Part shown: positions 30,944 to 38,004 of the stretch, piece by piece | Position numbering within the stretch: the stretch's first letter is position 1 | Layout of the letters: the number at the start of each line of letters is the position of its first letter | Assembly: GCA_964432885.1 (NCBI GenBank) | Contig: CAYSPG010000015.1 | Span: 1-64,000 of the forward strand | Reading direction: 5' to 3' | Source: CAYSPG01 sp964432885 | GTDB taxonomy: Bacteria > Bacteroidota > Bacteroidia > AKYH767-A > OLB10 | Length of the DNA stretch: 64,000 nucleotides | The notes under the pieces: generated by a model | Database searches by the model: none | What the model saw: only the letters and a program-made list of their open reading frames with translations | What the model was told of the DNA's origin: nothing | Position numbers and translations under genes: made by a program

Positions 30944-32806
30944 ATGAGTGCCACAATAAAAGAGCTAAGCGTAGAAAACATTCGCAGCCGCATGATAAAA
31001 AATGCAGCGCGTATATGGAATGTTGAAGGTGATGATATTGAATCAACCTTTGACCCATTGGTTACAATGCTTATTGAAGCATGTGCTTATGAATTAGGAA
31101 AAGTAAATAATGAAATAGTTGATTCACAGTCACGGATTCTCAGCCGACTTGCACAGGTGTTGTCACCTGAAACATACACTGGCGCTCAGCCTTCCTATGC
31201 GGTTGCACATGCACGTTCTACCGATTCTGAAGTATCCCTTTCTCGCGAAATACAGTTTTATGCACAGCAAAAATCTGTAAATGCTGAACAAAAGGAAACT
31301 ATAAGAGACATATATTTTTCTCCAGCAAATCGTGTAACAGTTTTTGATGCCGATGTAAAATACATGGCCGTTGGTAAATGTATTTATGAGTACAAAAATC
31401 CATCATCAAAACAACTTATAGCGGAAGAAAAATCAGGTAGCGCACTTGATCCCTTTCATATTTGGGTTGGTATTGAAACCAAAAAGGAAGTAAAATCACT
31501 TAACAATTTTGTTTTTTATTTTGACTGGAAAAATGATGTTGAAAAAAATGATTACATCGGACTTCTGCCGCTTGCCAAATGGTTTTACAATAACCAACCC
31601 ATACATTGTTTGCATGGAATATCACAAAGTAAAGCAGCCGAGATTAATTTAAAATCCATTGCAGAGCAATACAACGTATCACTTCGAACAGAAAAATTAG
31701 TTAATAATATTTTTGACGAGTACTTTTTTACTCTTCGCAATAACGAAACCAATTCATTAGAGACGGTTTTGCAAAAAACACCTGATGAAATGGAACAGGT
31801 TTTTTCAAAAGAGGCAACAGATAAAATTACAGGTAATTGTGTGTGGGTAAAAATAGTTTTTCCGGGTGCCATTAAACTTAGTGCATTAAACGACTTATAC
31901 ATATCAATAAATTCTTTTCCGGTAATTAACCGCAGGGTAAATAAAATCACTTACCAGTTGCGTAATAATCTCAATATAGTTCCGCTAAATACAGAGGAGA
32001 TTTTTTTTGATATGATAAACATACAAAACACTGAGGGCGCTTTTTTTAAATCCAACCCTCTGGAAAGCGGGTTTAAAAACGATGCCGGATATTTTACACT
32101 TCGATATGGAGGAATAGAACGTTTTGACAAACGTTCGGCTTCCGAGTTTTTAAATACAACACTTGATTTACTGCGTGATGAAAGCGCTGCATTCAGTTCA
32201 CTCGGCAATGATTTTATTAACTCATACATCAGCCAGATAAACCAATCAATAGCAATGATTGAAAACAGGATGGAATCCAAAGGCGAAAGTGTCAGGCCAT
32301 CTCATTTTATTTTGGTAAACCCATTGCATGTTGACGAAAATATTTTTATAAAATTTTGGACTACTTGTGGAGATGATGGAAACAATGTTAAGGCAGGAAC
32401 AAAATTAAACCTTGCCTCGGGCGGTGCTGTACATTCAAATGCATTAATGCTTTTAACCACCTCCGCTGGCGGAAAAAAAGAGCTTCGAGAGAATGAAAAA
32501 ATTTCTGCTTTTAAGAGAGCCATACTCACCCACGACAGAATTGTGACACAGGAAGACATTGTTACCTTTTGCCAGCATGAACTTAATAATTTGACTTCAG
32601 CAATTGAAATAAAAAGAAACTGGCGACAATCCAAATTGCCTGATCAGGGCATGATTCGAATTGTTGAAGTGCTGTTAACACCCAGACAATCTCAAAAAAT
32701 TTCTGCGGATGAATGGCAAAACCTTGCTGCAGAGTTGGAAGTTAAGATTGAGACCGCATCAAGCGGTTTAATTCCTGTGAAAGTGAGTATCCGTAATCAA
32801 AAATAA
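30944..32806 (+). CDS. tssF: T6SS baseplate protein TssF
   Basis: A 620-residue cytoplasmic protein of the TssF/VasA family. Typical early motifs are IRSRMIKNAARIWNVEGDDIESTFDPLVTMLIEACAYEL-like (about residues 12-50) and SRLAQVLSPE, where the baseplate subunit contacts TssG. The C-terminal half contains the conserved RAILTHDRIVTQEDIVTFC segment (T4 gp6-like domain). Length is normal. The gene is 24 bases after tssE and 8 bases before tssG, forming the usual E-F-G wedge set. Confidence 0.9.
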   Translation: MSATIKELSVENIRSRMIKNAARIWNVEGDDIESTFDPLVTMLIEACAYELGKVNNEIVDSQSRILSRLAQVLSPETYTGAQPSYAVAHARSTDSEVSLSREIQFYAQQKSVNAEQKETIRDIYFSPANRVTVFDADVKYMAVGKCIYEYKNPSSKQLIAEEKSGSALDPFHIWVGIETKKEVKSLNNFVFYFDWKNDVEKNDYIGLLPLAKWFYNNQPIHCLHGISQSKAAEINLKSIAEQYNVSLRTEKLVNNIFDEYFFTLRNNETNSLETVLQKTPDEMEQVFSKEATDKITGNCVWVKIVFPGAIKLSALNDLYISINSFPVINRRVNKITYQLRNNLNIVPLNTEEIFFDMINIQNTEGAFFKSNPLESGFKNDAGYFTLRYGGIERFDKRSASEFLNTTLDLLRDESAAFSSLGNDFINSYISQINQSIAMIENRMESKGESVRPSHFILVNPLHVDENIFIKFWTTCGDDGNNVKAGTKLNLASGGAVHSNALMLLTTSAGGKKELRENEKISAFKRAILTHDRIVTQEDIVTFCQHELNNLTSAIEIKRNWRQSKLPDQGMIRIVEVLLTPRQSQKISADEWQNLAAELEVKIETASSGLIPVKVSIRNQK

Positions 32807-32814
32807 AATATCCG

Positions 32815-33774
32815 GTGAACGAGCACGAAGTAATTGAAGCTATTAACAAATTGCCTCTTGATCTTAGAGTTGAAGTTGTTGTTGCTGATATTTTAAGTTC
32901 AGGGTACGATGCTACTGATTTGTTTGTGAACCCAACAGGAATTTTTCAACGCAGATTTAACAAAGATATTTTAAATGCAGAAATTACTTCTTTCAGTAAG
33001 GAAGGAAATGTGATAGAACTCAAAAACACTCCTCCAGCAGTGGTGGTAAATACAATACGCGAGGGCTTGTACGATATGTTACCGCAAGTGTTGTTTCATA
33101 ATCCTCCTGCCAAAGCATCAAAAGCTTTTAAATCGGCTGATAATATGATAGCTGAATACAAACGCAGAGTGTTGGAAGAAAAAGACGCACGCGAATTTTT
33201 TATGATTTACGAAATAGAATTCTATCGGCAGCGTATTGCAAATGCCATGCACGAAAAAAAATTGTTTGAAGCCATTTCATACAGTATGGACGATAACGAA
33301 ATTTTATCGTATTGGAAACTTCCTGAAATTTTTGATCAACGACAAAAGGGAATATTGTTTTATTTGTTCCCGGTATTTCATAAAATACGTGGCAGGCTAA
33401 ATTATATGGAAGAAGTTTATCATATTTTATTAAATCAGGAAATTAAAATTGAAAAGAGCGAAATTAATAGGGTGTTGAACTACGATAATAGCAGTTTTAC
33501 TCTTGGCAGTATTTATTTGTCTGCTGATTCAGTATTAGGAGATCATTATTCCTACTATTATCCTAACATTGTTGTAAGCGTTCTTCAATTGCCAAAGGAA
33601 AGTATTGTTAACTATTTGCCCGGGGGCAAAAACATTCGTATTCTGAATAAGCTAAACGAGTATTTTATGCCACTTCATTTTGAAACCGAAATTTTTGTGG
33701 ATGTACAAAAAAGTCAGTGGGCATTAGTTTCTGAACAAAATAAAAGTAGGCTTGGATATTCGAGTAGTTTGTAA
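32815..33774 (+). CDS. tssG: T6SS baseplate protein TssG
   Basis: A 319-residue protein that begins with GTG. It occupies the place of TssG directly after tssF and contains short segments consistent with the Bacteroidota form (FNPTG-like FVNPTGIFQRRFNKDI; ILSYWKLPEIFDQRQKGILFYLFPVF; LRG-like KIRGRLNYMEEVYHILL). TssF and TssG make the gp6/gp7-like wedge that ties the spike to TssK. The sequence is too divergent from proteobacterial TssG for certain recognition by eye; order and size carry the call. It ends 15 bases from the convergent tssK stop. Confidence 0.8.
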   Translation: MNEHEVIEAINKLPLDLRVEVVVADILSSGYDATDLFVNPTGIFQRRFNKDILNAEITSFSKEGNVIELKNTPPAVVVNTIREGLYDMLPQVLFHNPPAKASKAFKSADNMIAEYKRRVLEEKDAREFFMIYEIEFYRQRIANAMHEKKLFEAISYSMDDNEILSYWKLPEIFDQRQKGILFYLFPVFHKIRGRLNYMEEVYHILLNQEIKIEKSEINRVLNYDNSSFTLGSIYLSADSVLGDHYSYYYPNIVVSVLQLPKESIVNYLPGGKNIRILNKLNEYFMPLHFETEIFVDVQKSQWALVSEQNKSRLGYSSSL

Positions 33775-33789
33775 ATCAGAAGAAAAAAT

Positions 33790-34962
33790 TCAATCAACCC
33801 TAAAGCTAAACCCTTTTTTAGGCTCTAAAGGTTTTTCAACTTCATTTTCAGAATTATACGGGCGCTCCTGTACAAATGCACGTTCGCCTTTTTTCTTGCC
33901 AATAAAATCAAGTGCATTAAGCCTTGAAAAAATGGTGTGTATGGTTGTCATAAATTCTTCTGCCGTTGCAAGTGCCTTTGCAAGATCATCGTGATTGTAT
34001 TCGCATTTTAACATTACAGATATGCGCTCGTTAATTTCCTGTATGGTCATTTCGGTCCACTCACTAAAATACGCAAGCAATTCCTCTTTATCTTTTGGAG
34101 GCAATCGTTCTAATGAAAATTTTACAACGTAGGCAAATTGAATAAATGTTTCAATCAAATAAACAGGCGGCATGTCTGCAACTATCCACATAAAGCGGCC
34201 TAATGTAGCAGCAAGAAAGTCGGTAATTTTTTCGCTCAACACCATAAAACTTCTTACTAAAGATGTTGACTGGCTTTTGGCATGCGCCTTTTGAACAATA
34301 GATAAATTAAGATTTGCGGTTTCGCCAAGTTGATTTCCTAAGTTGTAATAGGTGTCAAGCAAGCGTGGATGATTACGAACCATAACGCAAGGCGGGATAT
34401 ATTTTTCAACCACCATCATCCTGCCAGAGCTAATCTGCAACTTACCTAACATCAAAAGTGCATTGGGAGAATTTGTGATTTGAGAGATGGGTAAAATCTC
34501 CACTGTATATTGAGGAACTGAATAAGGATATCGAGGAGGTATTTCGTTTGCGTCCTGTGTTCCAACAGGTTTGCGTGCAAATAGATTTACAGAAAGTACT
34601 GCAAAAAAAGTTTTTTCTTTGGTGTCATTAAAGTCGTAATCTGCAGTTAACTTATCAGCATCGCTGTTTAATTTCTGACCCTCGTTGGTAACAATTTCAA
34701 TGCGCTCTCCATTGCTTGTTATAGCATGGCACTCATGTAAGCGAACACGAATAATTTTACTTGGGTCAACACTAATGTTAACATTAATTGAATTTCCATT
34801 TTCAGATAAAGGGGAAAGTAAACCGTAGTTTAATTTGTTTATTTGTGTTGCAACACCATCGCGAATACTTTCGGTAAAAAACGATTCTTGCTGTATGAAA
34901 TGTTCTTTTGAAATTTTCATACCGTCAATCCAGTTAACTGCTTTATGTTTTAGTGGTTGCAT
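33790..34962 (-). CDS. tssK: T6SS baseplate-membrane connector TssK
   Basis: A 390-residue cytoplasmic TssK. It has the family opening VNWIDGMKISKEHFIQQESFF, and the N-terminal shoulder domain resembles phage receptor-binding proteins. A central helical bundle follows, and the C-terminal domain contacts the membrane complex. In T6SSiii this contact is with TssN. The protein finishes with an acidic linker and the tail PKKGFSFRVD, which is similar to the tails of the DUF4123 adaptor and of the 225-aa protein. It is the last gene of the minus-strand operon tssP-tssO-tssN-tssK, 22 bases after tssN. Confidence 0.9.
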   Translation of the reverse strand: MQPLKHKAVNWIDGMKISKEHFIQQESFFTESIRDGVATQINKLNYGLLSPLSENGNSINVNISVDPSKIIRVRLHECHAITSNGERIEIVTNEGQKLNSDADKLTADYDFNDTKEKTFFAVLSVNLFARKPVGTQDANEIPPRYPYSVPQYTVEILPISQITNSPNALLMLGKLQISSGRMMVVEKYIPPCVMVRNHPRLLDTYYNLGNQLGETANLNLSIVQKAHAKSQSTSLVRSFMVLSEKITDFLAATLGRFMWIVADMPPVYLIETFIQFAYVVKFSLERLPPKDKEELLAYFSEWTEMTIQEINERISVMLKCEYNHDDLAKALATAEEFMTTIHTIFSRLNALDFIGKKKGERAFVQERPYNSENEVEKPLEPKKGFSFRVD

Positions 34963-34984
34963 TTAGTGAATTAGAATTTTAGGG

Positions 34985-35803
34985 TTATACACGATAAGGT
35001 ACAATGGTGCAGTTTTCCTTTATTTTGTTTTCGCGAACGGTAAGAGAAGGGTCAACCATAATTTTTGAATTCCACCAGCGTTTTGGTTTTACATAAAACA
35101 GCCACGGGTAACGTTTTTGTTTTGAGTCCCAATATTCAATTGGATTTTCACGGTTAGCTTCATTATACTCGTACAGGTACATAAAAAACAAATCGCCAAA
35201 TGAAATATTTGCCAAAGGCGCTTTAAATTTCATAATGGTGGGCAGGCGTTCGTTATCTTTTTTATAAACTTCAAAAGTGAGTACATAACTGTTTGCAAAA
35301 TCAATTTTATCCATATCCGGTATTTCCATTTTTTCAGGGTAATACCACAACTTATATTCTTCATCAGGTATGGCCATCATGTAATCAAATGTTGACATGG
35401 TAAGCAATGGTAAAATAAAAATAAAAGCAGAGGTTGGAAAAATAAAGGTAAACGACTTTAAAGGTAAAAACCAAAATACAACCCCCATCAGCAAGTATGA
35501 AACCAACAGTATCATCAATGTCATCTCCAGTTTTTCATAAAATGAATATTGGTTGCGCCATTCAAAACGTTTGCCCATCTGCCAAACATGTATTATACCA
35601 AGCAAAAGAGCAAACACCTGCACCCACAAATAATACATCAGTACGTCATCAGGCTCAAAATAACTAATGCCGGCACTTAAAGCAAACAGCAACCCAAAAA
35701 CAAGTACATACTTAAAATACTTTTTACCGGCAGCCTGCCTAACATTTCCCAAGGCTTGCGCCTTGGCGGCTGATGCTTTTGATTGAAAGAGGGAGCGGAG
35801 CAT
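34985..35803 (-). CDS. tssN: T6SSiii inner-membrane protein TssN
   Basis: A 272-residue protein with four membrane spans (about residues 31-48, 57-73, 94-112 and 117-135) and a soluble, sheet-rich C-terminal half of about 130 residues. That half contains YVLTFEVYKKDNERLPTIMKFKAPL and LFFMYLYEYN. This topology and the place between tssO and tssK match TssN, the component that links the Bacteroidota membrane complex to the baseplate. The basic N-terminus and the C-terminal domain probably face the cytoplasm, where TssK waits. Its start lies 7 bases after the tssO stop. Confidence 0.85.
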   Translation of the reverse strand: MLRSLFQSKASAAKAQALGNVRQAAGKKYFKYVLVFGLLFALSAGISYFEPDDVLMYYLWVQVFALLLGIIHVWQMGKRFEWRNQYSFYEKLEMTLMILLVSYLLMGVVFWFLPLKSFTFIFPTSAFIFILPLLTMSTFDYMMAIPDEEYKLWYYPEKMEIPDMDKIDFANSYVLTFEVYKKDNERLPTIMKFKAPLANISFGDLFFMYLYEYNEANRENPIEYWDSKQKRYPWLFYVKPKRWWNSKIMVDPSLTVRENKIKENCTIVPYRV

Positions 35804-35810
35804 AAGAGTG

Positions 35811-36308
35811 TTATGGTAATCGTTTGGCTTCGTTATACTTATCTTTCCAATCGGTAACGTCCTTTTCCAATTGTTTATTTGCTGCTTCTAATTCTTTAAC
35901 CTTTGTTTTTAAATCAGTTGTTCCCTGCATAATTTGTTTATCCACAGTCCAATTTCTAAATATGGTCAGTAAACTTTTATTAATTTTAGAAGCACTTGTT
36001 GAATCATCAATATTTAGTTGTTTAAATTGGTTTTCTATATCTGCTTGAGTCCTTACAATATCAGCAGGGTCCATTTTATCCATAGATTTAACAACAATAA
36101 CCAGCGAATCAATTCTGCTGCTAAAGCCATTAAAAAATGTTCTTTCGTTTTTAAGCGTTTTATTCTCTTCACTTAAAATATCAACTTGTTTTTTACGGAG
36201 TTTAAATGGAAAAAAAGCTAAAAACACAGCAATAATAATCGTGATAACAAAAAGCACAATAAACTGCATAAATGCAGTAGCTCGTTCTTTTTCATTAATG
36301 GGCTTCAT
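35811..36308 (-). CDS. tssO: T6SSiii membrane-complex protein TssO
   Basis: A 165-residue protein with one N-terminal membrane span (about residues 13-32) and a periplasmic part dominated by coiled coil (ILSEENKTLKNERTFF, and from about 125 ELEAANKQLEKDVTDWKDKY). That is the expected form of TssO, a bitopic inner-membrane subunit of the TssNQOPR complex. Position between tssP and tssN agrees. No catalytic motif is present. Confidence 0.85.
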   Translation of the reverse strand: MKPINEKERATAFMQFIVLFVITIIIAVFLAFFPFKLRKKQVDILSEENKTLKNERTFFNGFSSRIDSLVIVVKSMDKMDPADIVRTQADIENQFKQLNIDDSTSASKINKSLLTIFRNWTVDKQIMQGTTDLKTKVKELEAANKQLEKDVTDWKDKYNEAKRLP

Positions 36309-36403
36309 AAATTAACTACGTGTTAGGTTGTTTGTGATTCTGGTTGTAATGAAGGACAAATATAATTATAATTTTATCTTAATTTAGTGAGCTATAATCG
36401 GTC

Positions 36404-37309
36404 TTAGTCACCATCAGCAAGAGTTACTTTAAAATCATCAAAATAAATTGTAAGTCGGCACTTGTCTGTGCTTCCGTCACAGGGTAAATCCTTATATTTA
36501 GTATCTCCAATTACTTCTATCCGATGTACAAAACCAGCAAAATTTTTGCTTAATGGATTGTGATTTTTAGGCTCCTGTATAAACCTGAAATATTCAGTTG
36601 AAGCATCAACGCTTTGTATTATTTTATCCGGTGGTGCCTCAAACAATAATATCCTTTCATCATCAATTACAGCTTTAACGCTCTTTTTTTCATCCATATT
36701 CATAAACGTTGCACTAACGCTTGCATAAATTTTCCTTTTGTTTCTGACAATTATGTCAACGCTGCCTAAAATTTTTACTGGGCCGCCAAAATCATCCCGC
36801 ATATCATTAGAAACTTTGATTGGACATATAGTGTCAGACCAATTATTATTAATCGGAACCATTATTTCAATAGGATCTTTTTTCGTATTACCAGGATTTC
36901 CACCACCTCCTTTTGTTTTTCCCCCTTTGCCAGTTAAGGTATCGGTTTTCTTGGCTACTTCACTATTTTCTTCAATAGGAAGAACTTTTTGCGATATTAT
37001 TATTTTCTTTTCTGCTTTATATTTATTGTTAACGGTTAGTTGCACGGTAAAAGTTCCCGTACTTTCAAAAATATGTTCAGGATTTTGGTCAAATGATTGT
37101 GTTGAATCACCAAAATCCCACTCCCAAATTTCAGCACCCTTAGTACTGTCTTTAAGCAGTATAGTCTCATTCAAAAAAGCATTTTTAGGAATTGAAAATG
37201 CAGGAGTCAAATTTTCCTGATTTATCCTTTTATAAATAAAAACAAGTAATGCGATAAAAAAAATAACTGCAAATGCAAAGTAAACTTGTCTGTCAAAATA
37301 AAATTTCAT
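36404..37309 (-). CDS. tssP: T6SSiii membrane-complex protein, TssP-like, with PKD domain
   Basis: A 301-residue protein with one N-terminal membrane span (about residues 8-25), then a PKD domain (about 36-105, with WEWDFGDSTQSFDQNPEHIF), a Gly/Lys-rich linker (TGKGGKTKGGGGNPGNTKK) and a C-terminal sheet domain of about 155 residues. It is the first gene of the tssP-O-N-K operon, and its anchored periplasmic layout fits TssP. A second protein with the same anchor-PKD plan is encoded at 9751-10785. I name this one tssP because of the operon; the assignment between the two could be the reverse. Confidence 0.65.
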   Translation of the reverse strand: MKFYFDRQVYFAFAVIFFIALLVFIYKRINQENLTPAFSIPKNAFLNETILLKDSTKGAEIWEWDFGDSTQSFDQNPEHIFESTGTFTVQLTVNNKYKAEKKIIISQKVLPIEENSEVAKKTDTLTGKGGKTKGGGGNPGNTKKDPIEIMVPINNNWSDTICPIKVSNDMRDDFGGPVKILGSVDIIVRNKRKIYASVSATFMNMDEKKSVKAVIDDERILLFEAPPDKIIQSVDASTEYFRFIQEPKNHNPLSKNFAGFVHRIEVIGDTKYKDLPCDGSTDKCRLTIYFDDFKVTLADGD

Positions 37310-37375
37310 GCGTTTAAAATAATTTTCTTTTTAATTCGAACTTGCTGCTTATTAATTGTTTGAACGGAATCAAGG

Positions 37376-37383
37376 CAAATGTA
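37376..37383 (-). promoter_or_regulatory. Candidate -7 element for the tssP-O-N-K operon
   Basis: On the minus strand the sequence reads TACATTTG, the same -7 octamer as in front of tssB and of the TssR/ClpV operon. It lies about 67 bases upstream of the tssP start. A matching -33 TTTG is not seen at the expected distance, so the promoter is a candidate only. Confidence 0.45.
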
Positions 37384-37473
37384 AAATATTTAGACTGTGT
37401 TGATGTCTATTTGTATTGTTGAGATTTCTTTTTTAATTTTCGCAATCTAAATTCTTTATCAATCTTGTTTTTT

Positions 37474-37737
37474 ATGTACCCCAAACTAACCCCACGAGAT
37501 AACGACAACAATCGCAAATATGGATTTACTAACGATTCCACCACTGGTTTTGTAATGGACATAAAACTTGGCCAGGCATTTTGGGCCTGGAAGTTTGCCG
37601 ATGGCAGCATTAAGTTTTATAAATGCGAAAAAGAAGTTTTTGATAAAAATTTTGGTGTAGATGTTTCGCAACGCATCGAGCAGGAATTTGATCCGTATGA
37701 CAGCCCGCATTTTTTGAGATATCCGATAGAACAATAA
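37474..37737 (+). CDS. Small soluble protein, unknown function
   Basis: An 87-residue protein without signal peptide or membrane span. The composition is normal for a folded protein, with aromatic-rich segments (AFWAWKFADGSIKFYKC, DPYDSPHFLRYP). I do not recognise it. It is divergent from tssP and is followed after 21 bases by a small membrane protein. Nothing ties it to the T6SS apart from adjacency. The ATG at 37474 is preferred to a TTG nine bases upstream. Confidence 0.55.
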   Translation: MYPKLTPRDNDNNRKYGFTNDSTTGFVMDIKLGQAFWAWKFADGSIKFYKCEKEVFDKNFGVDVSQRIEQEFDPYDSPHFLRYPIEQ

Positions 37738-37758
37738 TTTTTGCTAACCCTAACTCCT

Positions 37759-37962
37759 ATGAAAATTTTAGCTTTTATCCTCACACTTGGAATAATAGTT
37801 ATTGTGCTGTTTGAAATTCTTATTCACAGCCCACATGGAAATATTGATGGAGATGATCACCTTGTGGATAAAAAGGGGTTTCCCAAAAAGAAAATAATTC
37901 CGTTTATAATTTTAGGACTTGCAATGGGTTTATTGCTGGTGTTGTTTTCGGTTTTAGGGTAA
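37759..37962 (+). CDS. Small two-span membrane protein
   Basis: A 67-residue protein with two predicted membrane helices (about residues 2-21 and 45-64), joined by a polar, His/Asp-rich loop (HSPHGNIDGDDHLVDKKGFPKKK). Such loops can bind metal, but this is speculation. The start at 37759 (MKILAFILTLG) gives the first helix directly. It is probably co-transcribed with the preceding 87-aa gene. Confidence 0.6.
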   Translation: MKILAFILTLGIIVIVLFEILIHSPHGNIDGDDHLVDKKGFPKKKIIPFIILGLAMGLLLVLFSVLG

Positions 37963-38004
37963 TACATAAAGTTTGGTTTTTAATAAATTTAATTTTAGTA
38001 GCAA

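Noticed and set aside
5948..37309. Interpretation as an extracellular contractile injection system (eCIS/PVC/AFP type)
   Set aside because: ClpV/TssH, TssK, TssN, TssO, Bacteroidota Hcp, TssB/TssC and DUF4123 are T6SS components. No tail-fibre, tape-measure or eCIS-type ATPase gene is seen.
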